10,623 nucleotides of DNA from an uncultured Candidatus Melainabacteria bacterium. Its GTDB lineage: Bacteria > Cyanobacteriota > Vampirovibrionia > Gastranaerophilales > Gastranaerophilaceae. The notes beneath the pieces were generated by a model. The model was given only the letters and a program-made list of their open reading frames with translations. It made no database searches and was not told the DNA's origin. Made by a program: the position numbers and the translations under genes. Where the stretch lies: the NCBI GenBank assembly GCA_934675695.1, contig CAKURN010000027.1:1-10623 (forward strand), read 5' to 3'. Of this stretch, positions 1-6,816 are shown piece by piece; the first letter of the stretch is position 1; each line of letters opens with the position of its first letter.

Positions 1-2011
1 ATACAATACTTTCGCCATTAGTTGTAACGAAATCGTATTTTCCACTGCCCTTTATACTTTTTACAGTTTCACTTTCTACGCAGCAAGTATACTCGCCGGT
101 AGTTACGCTTTCTTTTGCACCAGCACTATTATCATCTTCTTCTTTTGGTTTTCCTTCATCTTTGGCTTTTTTTGCAGCTTCTTCTTTGGTTTCTGCTGCC
201 CCTTTGGTATCATCTGCACTTTCAGGACTTTTTACTTCTGCGTTATCTTCTTGGGTTCTATAATTTGCAGCAGCAATTAATTTCAAGAAAGTGCTTATGT
301 GTTTTTCTTCATCAGGTGTATCCATATCTCTAAAGACATCTTCTAAGGTATCATCTCCATCACCACATAAATCAGGAGCTACTTTATTCAATAAATAAAG
401 TGCACTTGTTACAGATATTTCACCTTTTTCACATGCTTCTAAAATTTCTTCCAAAGATTTTGATGGTTTATCTTTGTTTTTATCAATATTATCTTTTAGC
501 TCATTATATTTAGCTTCTTCAGATTCATTAGGTTTATAATTATCTATATCTGTAAATTCACTATATTGACCTTTGGTATTTAATGTATTTAGTATTCCTT
601 TAAAATATTCAGTTTCATGACCATTTCTCATATCCTTTAAATTCTGAACTTTATTTAAAATACCGGAATCAAACAACATATCTAAAGTATCGGGGTCTTT
701 TATACTTCCTATTAATGCTTTAAAATTAGCTTCCGTTAATTCGTCGTCACCAATTTTAACGCTAACTATTTCAAAGCTATCTCCAGTAGTTTTACTTTTG
801 ATTTCGCATTTTACACCACCTGCACCATAAATTTGGGTAGTTGCTGTACCATCAGCATTTTCTGTATAGTCATAGTGGCCTTGCTCTACACCATCAACCG
901 TATTAGACCCTGATGTTAGATTTTTTACTTCAGTAGAGTCATCATTTATAATGGTAATATTAACTCTATTGTCATCTATCTTGTCACAAATACCGATTGT
1001 TTTGCCGTCTTTTGTAACTACATCGCCATCGATTGTAAAACCACTATCTTCAAAATATTTTGCTGTTCCTAAACATTGTTTGTGATTACTGTATTTCCAT
1101 TCATCTGAACCTTCAAATGTTGTTCTAGCTTCTGATTTTACGCCATCTCCAGTGCTTCCGCTATCTCCAGCACTTCCGCTATTATCACCATTTTCTGTAG
1201 TTTCCGGATATAGATATGATGTAATGCTGCTATAAGTTATTCCATCTTTTAAGTAAAAAGAATTTGTGCCATCTTCATTTGCATTCCAATAACCAATGAC
1301 ATCACCTGTTTTGCTTGCTATAATTTCTTGTCCTTTAACTTCGATATCATCTTTATATTCTTTTGAAAAATATCTCATATCTTCCGGGTTGATTTTTCTG
1401 AATTTTTCAGATGAATCGCCATCTTTTAAGGAATAAACGTTTATGTTTGTTGAATTGCCTGTCCATCTAAGACTGTCCGGAACTTCGCTATGATAATTTA
1501 CTGAAGCATCTCCTAGGTTTTTATAAGAAACAGGATTTGCTGGAATAAGGCTTTCGAGATTACTTGCATTTTTTGAAGTAGAAGAACCTGATGTGTTAGA
1601 TGAAGAATTGTTGTTAGAGTTTGTTACAGTGCCATCGCTTTCATAAGCAACGATTGCTTCGTACATGTCTGAGTCTTTTTCAAATAATTCTTCTAAATCA
1701 TAATTATCATCAAGATATTGGATATCTAAAATACCATCATCTTGTTGATTATCTAGGTTATCCATGACATCAAGAAAAGTATCCAGCAACTTCTCGATAT
1801 CTTCACCTTTGCCATACTTAAACTCAAATGCTCCTCTTACTTTATCTTTACTCACAGTAGTAGTGCCTTCAGATGCATTTTCTTGTTCTTGTGCATAACT
1901 AAAAACATCTTGAATATCTTCTTCAGAGATATTTATGCCTTTACTTTTAAATGCAGAAGCCAGAAAAGACTCATAAGAGCCATTGTAACTAGTATTTGCC
2001 TCAATTCCCAT
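1..2011 (-). CDS. Long acidic repeat-containing protein of unknown function, C-terminus cut by window edge
   Basis: I do not recognise this protein. The frame is open for all 670 codons from the ATG at 2011 to the window edge, so the product is longer than 670 residues. The start is supported by an AAGGAAGG ribosome binding site 9 bases upstream and by the intergenic region behind it. There is no signal peptide or membrane segment. Residues 1-125 look helical and soluble; 126-150 is a Ser/Asn/Thr linker; 276-290 is a Gly/Ser/Asp linker built from an 18-bp tandem repeat; 590-635 is a highly charged Lys/Glu/Asp stretch. Two segments, about residues 213-257 and 318-358, resemble each other (a YF pair, then an I-x-V/D-x-G strand, then G-x-x-IG, then a DG or DD turn), suggesting a duplicated small beta-rich unit. 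The composition is strongly acidic. A surface or secreted structural protein is possible, but no export signal is visible. Confidence 0.8.
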   Translation of the reverse strand, partial: MGIEANTSYNGSYESFLASAFKSKGINISEEDIQDVFSYAQEQENASEGTTTVSKDKVRGAFEFKYGKGEDIEKLLDTFLDVMDNLDNQQDDGILDIQYLDDNYDLEELFEKDSDMYEAIVAYESDGTVTNSNNNSSSNTSGSSTSKNASNLESLIPANPVSYKNLGDASVNYHSEVPDSLRWTGNSTNINVYSLKDGDSSEKFRKINPEDMRYFSKEYKDDIEVKGQEIIASKTGDVIGYWNANEDGTNSFYLKDGITYSSITSYLYPETTENGDNSGSAGDSGSTGDGVKSEARTTFEGSDEWKYSNHKQCLGTAKYFEDSGFTIDGDVVTKDGKTIGICDKIDDNRVNITIINDDSTEVKNLTSGSNTVDGVEQGHYDYTENADGTATTQIYGAGGVKCEIKSKTTGDSFEIVSVKIGDDELTEANFKALIGSIKDPDTLDMLFDSGILNKVQNLKDMRNGHETEYFKGILNTLNTKGQYSEFTDIDNYKPNESEEAKYNELKDNIDKNKDKPSKSLEEILEACEKGEISVTSALYLLNKVAPDLCGDGDDTLEDVFRDMDTPDEEKHISTFLKLIAAANYRTQEDNAEVKSPESADDTKGAAETKEEAAKKAKDEGKPKEEDDNSAGAKESVTTGEYTCCVESETVKSIKGSGKYDFVTTNGESIV
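1146..1181 (-). repeat. Two-copy 18-bp tandem repeat in the acidic protein gene
   Basis: Positions 1146-1163 and 1164-1181 are 18-bp units differing at two bases. They encode the Gly-Asp-Ser/Gly-Ser linker near residue 280 of the minus-strand protein. The whole-codon length keeps the frame, so copy number could vary between strains by slippage without breaking the gene. Confidence 0.75.
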
Positions 2012-2076
2012 TCTACACGTCCTTCCTTATTAGTATTTTGTATATATATCGGCAAACAACCGAAAAGACTTTAAAA

Positions 2077-2097
2077 TTTGTAACAAAAATTTACAAA
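2077..2097. promoter_or_regulatory. Inverted repeat TTTGTAA-N7-TTACAAA between divergent genes
   Basis: Perfect 7-base arms at 2077-2083 and 2091-2097 flank a 7-base spacer. A further TTGTAA lies at 2103-2108, inside the proposed rpmI -35 region. The site is midway between the minus-strand acidic protein gene and the ribosomal-protein genes, so it could be an operator for either. In DNA this AT-rich such arms can arise by chance. Confidence 0.25.
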
Positions 2098-2102
2098 ACA
2101 TC

Positions 2103-2131
2103 TTGTAATATAGGTATGTTTCAAATAGAAT
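2103..2131 (+). promoter_or_regulatory. Sigma-70-type promoter of rpmI-rplT
   Basis: TTGTAA at 2103-2108 (4 of 6 match to the -35 consensus) and TAGAAT at 2126-2131 (5 of 6 match to -10) are separated by exactly 17 bases. Transcription would start near 2138 and give a leader of about 58 nucleotides before the rpmI start codon. Confidence 0.55.
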
Positions 2132-2145
2132 AGAGTGAGCCTAAA

Positions 2146-2163
2146 GTGGCTAATGTGTGCCAC
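2146..2163 (+). promoter_or_regulatory. Short leader hairpin upstream of rpmI
   Basis: GTGGC at 2146-2150 pairs perfectly with GCCAC at 2159-2163 around an 8-base loop, within the predicted rpmI mRNA leader. In several bacteria L20 represses its own operon by binding structured leader RNA. The position fits such a role, but the stem is only 5 bp and I cannot match it to a known L20 leader class. Confidence 0.3.
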
Positions 2164-2195
2164 AAGGGTGGGTAATAATAAAAAAGGAGAAAATT

Positions 2196-2408
2196 ATGCC
2201 AAAAATGAAAACACACAGATCTGCAGCTAAACGTTACAAAATCACTGCATCTGGCAAAGTTCTTAGACAAAAAGCCGGTAAAGGACACTTGCTTGCTCAC
2301 AAATCTCCTGCTAGAAAAGGCAGATTGTCAGGCACAACAGAAGTGTTTGAAGGAAATTTAGCAATGATTGCTAAAGAATTACCGTACAAAAAGAAATTTA
2401 CCAGATAA
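2196..2408 (+). CDS. rpmI: 50S ribosomal protein L35
   Basis: This 70-residue, highly basic protein is L35, a late-assembling component of the large ribosomal subunit. The N-terminal MPKMKTHRSAAKR block and the following KITASGKV...KAGKGHLLAHKS stretch are the family hallmarks. The ATG at 2196 is chosen over the GTG at 2157 because it gives the canonical N-terminus and has an AAGGAGA ribosome binding site at 2184-2190. It is slightly longer than the usual 64-66 residues, the extra length being at the C-terminus. The gene is followed after 16 bases by rplT, the standard gene pair. The usual upstream partner infC (initiation factor 3) is absent; a divergent gene of unknown function lies there instead. 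Confidence 0.97.
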   Translation: MPKMKTHRSAAKRYKITASGKVLRQKAGKGHLLAHKSPARKGRLSGTTEVFEGNLAMIAKELPYKKKFTR

Positions 2409-2424
2409 GAAAGGAACGTAAACT

Positions 2425-2778
2425 ATGAGAGTTAAACGTGGTAACGTATTAAGAAAAAGACATAAAAAAATCTTAAAACTTGCAAAAGGCTTTTTAGGTG
2501 CAAGATCAAGAATATTTAAAGTAGCTAATATCGCTGTAATGAAAAAATTGAAATATCAATACAGAGATAGACGTGTTCTAAAAAGAAATATGCGTGCATT
2601 GTGGATTGTAAGAATCAATGCTGCAGTTCGTGAAATGGGCATTAGCTATTCAAGATTTATGAATATGCTTAAAAAAGCAGACATTCAAGTAAACAGAAAA
2701 ATGCTTGCAGAACTAGCTGTTAATGAACCTGAAGCATTCAAAGTTTTGGTTGAAACTGCTCAAGAAGCTGTAAAATAA
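2425..2778 (+). CDS. rplT: 50S ribosomal protein L20
   Basis: This 117-residue protein is the 23S rRNA-binding assembly protein L20. It begins MRVKRGNVLRKRHKKILKLA, followed by KGFLGARSRIFKVA and, in the middle, a YRDRRVLKR...LWIVRINAA block; these are the conserved L20 signatures and the length is normal. The AAGGAA at 2411-2416 sits 8 bases before the ATG. The long basic N-terminal helix (about residues 1-60) threads into rRNA and the C-terminal globular part (about 60-117) carries the rRNA/leader-binding surface in known L20 proteins. It is cotranscribed with rpmI and ended by the intrinsic terminator just downstream. Autoregulation by L20 through the leader is plausible but not demonstrated here. 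Confidence 0.98.
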   Translation: MRVKRGNVLRKRHKKILKLAKGFLGARSRIFKVANIAVMKKLKYQYRDRRVLKRNMRALWIVRINAAVREMGISYSRFMNMLKKADIQVNRKMLAELAVNEPEAFKVLVETAQEAVK

Positions 2779-2795
2779 ATCAAAATCGAAACTTG

Positions 2796-2826
2796 AAATC
2801 GGCTTACAAAAGTGAGCCGATTTTTT
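2796..2826 (+). terminator. Rho-independent terminator of rpmI-rplT
   Basis: AATCGGCTTAC at 2797-2807 pairs with GTGAGCCGATT at 2812-2822 (one G-U pair, AAAA loop), and the stem runs straight into a T-tract ending at 2826. It lies 18 bases after the rplT stop codon. Confidence 0.92.
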
Positions 2827-2838
2827 AAATAAAAAATT

Positions 2839-3423
2839 ATGCCAAAAACAATAGATACTTTTAGTTCAAATTCTTTAAAAATCTTAGACAAGAGTCTTTT
2901 AGATTTTCAAAACAAATATATTTACAAGCTTTCATTTTTCAAAAAAGAAGAACGAACAATTTTGGGCGAAAAATTTCACAGTTTGATTTGTGCTTATTTG
3001 AATAATATTCCGACAGAAAAGATGGTTTTTGATTTAGATAACGATGAAAAAAACATCTGGAACAGGCTTCAAATTTATTTAAAAGACAAGAAAGACCATT
3101 TTTGCTATAGCGAATATCCATTTTTGATTAAAGAAAAATTAAAAGAAAAATTCTACTATCTTACAGGTAGAATTGATGCGATATTTAAAGAAAATGATTT
3201 TTACACAATATACGATTGGAAAACCCTAAATCTGCCAAAAAAACCGGAAGAAGATTTGCAGAGTATAGTTTATTTGTACTGTGCAAGCAAAATTTTTGAT
3301 ACAGAAAATATAAAACTAAAGTATTTATCAATCGAAAAACTTGATTTTATAGAAATAAAATTCAACAAGCAAAACGACTACAAAAAAAGAATTGACGATA
3401 TTATTGAAAAATACTATTTTTGA
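2839..3423 (+). CDS. Stand-alone PD-(D/E)XK (RecB/Cas4-like) nuclease family protein
   Basis: This 194-residue protein carries the core pattern of the RecB-family PD-(D/E)XK nuclease fold: GEKFHSLI with His47, YSEYPF with Glu92, GRIDAIF with Asp113, IYDWKT with Asp126 and Lys128, and QSIVY with Gln141 and Tyr145. Asp113, Asp126 and Lys128 would bind metal and catalyse DNA cleavage; the QxxxY motif is typical of the RecB/Cas4 branch. No helicase domain is fused, and I see no four-cysteine iron-sulfur cluster as in Cas4 or AddB, so it is a minimal nuclease domain. No CRISPR array or recombination gene lies nearby, so its pathway is unknown. The start is fixed by an in-frame stop at 2830-2832, but no ribosome binding site precedes it and it begins 12 bases after the rplT terminator. 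Nuclease activity is inferred from the motifs. Confidence 0.85.
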   Translation: MPKTIDTFSSNSLKILDKSLLDFQNKYIYKLSFFKKEERTILGEKFHSLICAYLNNIPTEKMVFDLDNDEKNIWNRLQIYLKDKKDHFCYSEYPFLIKEKLKEKFYYLTGRIDAIFKENDFYTIYDWKTLNLPKKPEEDLQSIVYLYCASKIFDTENIKLKYLSIEKLDFIEIKFNKQNDYKKRIDDIIEKYYF

Positions 3424-3465
3424 TTGTTGTGGCAAAAATATTTTCCAAATAAAATAGCTAAAGTA

Positions 3466-4209
3466 ATGAAAAAACACGCTTTTACATTGGCAGAAATTTT
3501 AATTGCAATGACAGTAATCGGCACCATTGCAGCTTTGTGCGTACCTGCCATAATGATGGGTGTTACAAACGCCAGATACCAAGCCAACTACAAAAGAGCC
3601 TACAAAACAATCCATTCTATTATGGAAGTAGAACAACTGAATGGAAAATTGCCAACCAAAACAACAAAAGAAAGTGTAGCAAGCGTTTTTGAAGCAATGA
3701 TTACAGGTTTAAATATTAAAGAATTTGCTCCACAAGAAAATAATGGACCAAACGATGGAATACTTGCACAACCGGAAACTTTTAAAACTTCTATTTCTTA
3801 TTTAAGCAGCAATCAAAAACCAACCACTTGGGGAAACGGGAACAACAAACTGCAAGATTCAAGCGACTGGACGACAACGCCTTCTCCTTGGATTGTTACA
3901 GAAGACAATGTAGCATATTGCGTTATTGGCGTTTCAAACGATGAATGCTTTACAAAAGAAGAATTAAATTCGCAAACAGAAATTTCTGAACTGAACAAAA
4001 AATCTTGTGCAATTGTTATAGTCGATGCAAATGGACTGATGATTGGACCAAATTTACTCGAAAAACAAGTAACAGATGGCATAAATGCCAATTCTAAAAT
4101 CAAAACTTTACAAAAAGACAGATACTATATTTATGTAGGCAAAAACGGCGTTGCTTCCGGCCCAAAAAATATTAGTCTTTCAGGACGTTTGTTGAGTGGT
4201 TTAAAATAA
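3466..4209 (+). CDS. Type IV prepilin-like / pseudopilin protein
   Basis: This 247-residue protein has a class III (type IV pilin-type) signal: leader MKKHA, then FTLAEILIAMTVIG and a hydrophobic helix to about residue 31. Prepilin peptidase would cut between Ala5 and Phe6; Glu10 is the conserved mature Glu5 needed for assembly. The -1 residue is Ala where Gly is usual. The ATG at 3466 is chosen because it places this short leader at the N-terminus; the TTG at 3424 would add 14 residues before the signal and has no support. Residues 36-60 continue the alpha-1 helix and the rest is a globular beta domain with Cys152, Cys161 and Cys181, and a VDANGLMIGPN motif at about 186-196 that I associate with pilin-like proteins of this lineage. 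It would form a subunit of a type IV pilus or type II secretion-like fibre. No assembly genes are adjacent, so which machine uses it is unknown. Confidence 0.85.
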   Translation: MKKHAFTLAEILIAMTVIGTIAALCVPAIMMGVTNARYQANYKRAYKTIHSIMEVEQLNGKLPTKTTKESVASVFEAMITGLNIKEFAPQENNGPNDGILAQPETFKTSISYLSSNQKPTTWGNGNNKLQDSSDWTTTPSPWIVTEDNVAYCVIGVSNDECFTKEELNSQTEISELNKKSCAIVIVDANGLMIGPNLLEKQVTDGINANSKIKTLQKDRYYIYVGKNGVASGPKNISLSGRLLSGLK

Positions 4210-4210
4210 A

Positions 4211-5047
4211 CTACAATAACATCAAAACTTCTCTGATTAATTTGCAACAAGTAGCACTAGAGGTTTTTGTAATATCTATATCAGGTGCAAGTTCCATTAT
4301 ATCAGCACCAACAATATTGAAGTCTTTTAGATAAACAATCCACTCCATCAACTCTTGATAAGTCAAGCCGCCTGCTTCGGGAGTACCTACACCACTCATC
4401 AAAGACGGGTCTAAAACATCTAAATCTATCGTTAAAAATATATTTTTGTTTTTAAATTTGTCTAATTCTTCTTTTTTTGTTTTTAAAGTTTTGTGTTTTT
4501 TTACAATATCAAATTCTTCTTTTTCGCCGCTTCTAAGACCGATTTGGGCAATATTTTCGTAACCTATTAATTGTGCAATTCTATACATAACGCCGCTATG
4601 AGTGAGTTCTTCACCTAAGTATTGTTTTCTTAAATCTGTATGAGCATCGAATTGAATAACTGCAACATTGTCGAATTTTTTTAAAACCGATTTAACGGAA
4701 GCAAGAGTAATTAAATGTTCACCCCCGACGCCAAGAAGTTTTTTGTTGTCATTATAAATAGAATCAACATTATCTTCTGTTATTTCAAGGGCTTTTTTGG
4801 CATTTCCAAAAGGATACTCCAAATCACCCGCATCAAAAAATTCCACTTCTTCCATATCTTTATCAAAATAAACAGAATAAGTTTCTATACCGATACTTTC
4901 CAATCTTGCTGCTTGTGGTCCAAAACGAGTACCTGCACGATTAGAACATGTGCAATCATAAGGCATACCCAACATTACGATTTTTGAATTTTCGTAATCA
5001 CCGTTTGATGCGATAAAATCTTTTGAAAGAAATGGACCTTTTAACAT
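4211..5047 (-). CDS. speB: Agmatinase (ureohydrolase family)
   Basis: This 278-residue protein belongs to the arginase/agmatinase/formiminoglutamase family, which uses a binuclear manganese centre. All metal-binding motifs are present: GGEH with His111, FDAHTD with Asp134, His136 and Asp138, and IDLDVLDP with Asp208 and Asp210. GVGTPEAGG near 219-227 and the late ADIMELAP segment also match. Length and motif style fit agmatinase, which converts agmatine to putrescine and urea in polyamine synthesis; arginase or another guanidino hydrolase cannot be excluded. The ATG directly follows the TAA of pgi, with a weak AGGTG binding site inside the end of pgi, so translation is probably coupled. The stop codon is one base from the stop of the convergent prepilin gene, leaving no room for a separate terminator. 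I see no arginine decarboxylase gene in the window. Confidence 0.87.
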   Translation of the reverse strand: MLKGPFLSKDFIASNGDYENSKIVMLGMPYDCTCSNRAGTRFGPQAARLESIGIETYSVYFDKDMEEVEFFDAGDLEYPFGNAKKALEITEDNVDSIYNDNKKLLGVGGEHLITLASVKSVLKKFDNVAVIQFDAHTDLRKQYLGEELTHSGVMYRIAQLIGYENIAQIGLRSGEKEEFDIVKKHKTLKTKKEELDKFKNKNIFLTIDLDVLDPSLMSGVGTPEAGGLTYQELMEWIVYLKDFNIVGADIMELAPDIDITKTSSATCCKLIREVLMLL

Positions 5048-6454
5048 TTATACACCTGTTATTTCTTTGTTTGCGTTGATTTTTTGATTTAATTCGTGAC
5101 GAGATTCTTCATAACCGACTCTACCCATCAATGCGTATGTGTAATTTTTTGCCTGTTCAACTCCCGGTTGGTTAAAAGCATTGATATTGTACAATTCACC
5201 AATTATTGCAACTTCTACTTCAAACATGTAAAGAAGCTGTGCCAAGTAATACTCGTTGATTTTTGGCAAATGAATAGCTAAATTTGGTCTATTGTAATCA
5301 CACAAAGCAACTGCAGTAGAATCAGCTTCTGCATTGATTAATTGATTAATTGATTTGCCACCTAAGTAGTTTAGACCTGTATAATCAAAAATATTTGGAA
5401 TTTCTAATTTTGTATCAAATTCATCAACTCGAATAAAAGTAATGACTTTATCGTTTTTGCCTTCATTGTACAATTGAATTTGGCTATGTTGATCTGTTGC
5501 ACCAAGAGCTTTTATTGGAGTACAGCCGTTATGGACAATGTTTCCGTTTCTATCGGTTTCTTTCCCTAGTGATTCTGCCCACAACTGTACATACCAATCA
5601 GAAATATATCTCAATCTGGAAGAATAAGGCATCATAACAGATAGATATTTTCCTTTTTGGGTATCCAATAAATAATGGATTAAGGCATTTTGAGCGGCAA
5701 TATTTTTGAAAATGTCTGTATTTTTGAGGGTTAAATCCATGATTTTTATCCCTCTTATTAATTCATCGATATCAAGCCCAACCAAAGCTAAAGGAACTAG
5801 CCCGACTGCAGAAAACACACTAAAGCGACCACCCACATCATCAGGAACAACGAATGTTTTGTATCCTTCTTCATTTGCTAATTGTCTTAAAATTCCAACT
5901 TGTTTGTCTGTTGTAGCAACAACATTTTTTCTATAATCATCGCCCAAAAGCTCATACAGTCTATCTTTTATAATCATAAACTGACTCATTGTTTCTGCTG
6001 TAGAACCTGATTTTGTAATTACATTTACAAGAGTCCTTTTGAGGTCTAAAATATCCAAAAGAGCGTTGATTTGATCAGGGTCAATATTGTCTAAAAAGAA
6101 AATTCTTGGAAAATTGTCACGTTTTTCTTTGTCTAACATGTTCCAATAAGGTTTCAAAAGTGCTTCAGACAGAGCTTTTGCACCCAATGCAGAGCCGCCA
6201 ATTCCTAAAACCAAAACATTGTCAAATCTACCATCAACAATTGCGGCAAATTCTTTTACATACCAAACAGTTTCCTCATTATAGCCCAAATTCATCCATT
6301 GAAGCCAGGAACCGGGTTTGTCTTTGTTCATGTTTAAGTTTGTGATGATTTCTTGAATTTTTGGTGCATATTGCCTAAAACTCTGTTCCAAATCCAATCC
6401 ACTATCGCCTATAACTTGATTTGAAACATTTGAAAAATCTAATTTTATCATCAT
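5048..6454 (-). CDS. pgi: Glucose-6-phosphate isomerase
   Basis: This 468-residue enzyme interconverts glucose 6-phosphate and fructose 6-phosphate in glycolysis and gluconeogenesis. The two SIS (sugar isomerase) domains are evident: LGIGGSALG at 83-91, TKSGSTAET at 147-155 (phosphate-binding loop), and the family signature DDVGGRFSVFSAVG at 205-218. Catalytic-type residues are Glu294 in AESLGKE, His323 in DQHSQ and Lys436 in GVEQAKN. The length matches the shorter bacterial form (about 450-470 residues) rather than the E. coli-type enzyme (about 550). The start is at the first of two adjacent ATG codons; the second, at 6451, would be equally acceptable. The gene has its own promoter about 26 bases upstream and leads into speB with no spacer. 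Confidence 0.97.
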   Translation of the reverse strand: MMIKLDFSNVSNQVIGDSGLDLEQSFRQYAPKIQEIITNLNMNKDKPGSWLQWMNLGYNEETVWYVKEFAAIVDGRFDNVLVLGIGGSALGAKALSEALLKPYWNMLDKEKRDNFPRIFFLDNIDPDQINALLDILDLKRTLVNVITKSGSTAETMSQFMIIKDRLYELLGDDYRKNVVATTDKQVGILRQLANEEGYKTFVVPDDVGGRFSVFSAVGLVPLALVGLDIDELIRGIKIMDLTLKNTDIFKNIAAQNALIHYLLDTQKGKYLSVMMPYSSRLRYISDWYVQLWAESLGKETDRNGNIVHNGCTPIKALGATDQHSQIQLYNEGKNDKVITFIRVDEFDTKLEIPNIFDYTGLNYLGGKSINQLINAEADSTAVALCDYNRPNLAIHLPKINEYYLAQLLYMFEVEVAIIGELYNINAFNQPGVEQAKNYTYALMGRVGYEESRHELNQKINANKEITGV

Positions 6455-6479
6455 TTTCCCTAAAAACTCTCTTAACCTT

Positions 6480-6507
6480 ATTGTACCAAGTCATAATTTA
6501 TAGTCAA
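6480..6507 (-). promoter_or_regulatory. Extended -10 promoter of pgi-speB
   Basis: On the minus strand TTGACT (6507-6502, 5 of 6 match) and TACAAT (6485-6480, 5 of 6 match) are 16 bases apart, with a TG one base before the -10 box (extended -10). Transcription would start near 6473, giving a leader of roughly 20 bases to the pgi ATG. It lies just beyond the terminator of the upstream gene, as expected for an independent unit. Confidence 0.7.
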
Positions 6508-6526
6508 AGACCTTGTTGTTTGATAT

Positions 6527-6565
6527 AAAAAATAGTCTTCTATATTTTATTTATAGAAGACTATT
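6527..6565 (-). terminator. Intrinsic terminator of the TAGSIA-repeat gene
   Basis: A perfect 14-bp inverted repeat (6531-6544 with 6552-6565, 7-base loop) is followed on the minus strand by a run of T. It starts 20 bases after the stop codon of the 6585-6998 gene and insulates pgi from it. The stem is AT-rich but uninterrupted. Confidence 0.85.
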
Positions 6566-6584
6566 CAATAAAATTTTTGTTTGT

Positions 6585-6816
6585 TTATGCAATAGAGCCT
6601 GCTGTTGTCGCACCACCGGAGGGGCTAGAGCCTCCTGATGAAACTGATGCTCCGGAAGATGATGAAGCAATCGAGCCTGCCGTTTCAGAAGATGATGATG
6701 CGATAGAACCCGCTGTTTCAACAGATGAAGCAATTGAACCTGCTGTATCGATTGATTGAGAATCAGTAGAAAAACTTGTGTTGTAGTAGTTATAAGCTAC
6801 AGAACCGGCCGTATCG
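6585..6816 (-). repeat. Five degenerate in-frame repeats encoding TAGS(I/V)A
   Basis: Copies lie at about 6588-6608, 6667-6686, 6700-6719, 6730-6750 and 6796-6816. The three middle copies are spaced 33 and 30 bases apart. The encoded residues are almost invariant while third codon positions differ (for example ACA/ACG for Thr and GCA/GCG/GCC for Ala), so the protein motif, not the DNA, seems conserved. Confidence 0.8.

Noticed and set aside
115..333. Leu-rich plus-strand open frame near the left edge
   Set aside because: It lies antisense to the long acidic gene and its Leu/Phe-rich composition is what the reverse of Glu/Lys/Asp codons gives.
1715..1755. EF-hand calcium loop in the acidic protein (about residues 86-99)
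   Set aside because: The Asp/Asn/Gln-rich DDGILD stretch is suggestive, but the ligand spacing does not fit the 12-residue loop and position 12 is not Glu or Asp.
2157..2195. GTG start for rpmI at 2157
   Set aside because: The extra residues do not belong to L35, and the strong AAGGAGA site lies inside this extension, pointing to the ATG at 2196.
2839..3423. Cas4 adaptation nuclease
   Set aside because: No four-cysteine iron-sulfur cluster and no CRISPR array or cas gene in the window; only the general RecB-type nuclease motifs are present.
3424..3465. TTG start adding 14 residues to the prepilin
   Set aside because: It would place 14 extra residues before MKKHAFTLAE, giving an abnormal leader, and begins directly after the preceding stop codon without a binding site.
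6577..6759. Plus-strand open frame reading as repeated DEAIEPAVS units opposite the TAGSIA repeats
   Set aside because: It is the antisense reading of the in-frame repeats. It has no ribosome binding site, and the minus-strand gene has a start site, promoter and terminator.
6585..6816. CRISPR-like array suggested by evenly spaced repeats
   Set aside because: Repeats are degenerate at third codon positions, spacing is 30-33 bases within a coding frame, and spacers are low-complexity serine codons. This is a protein repeat.
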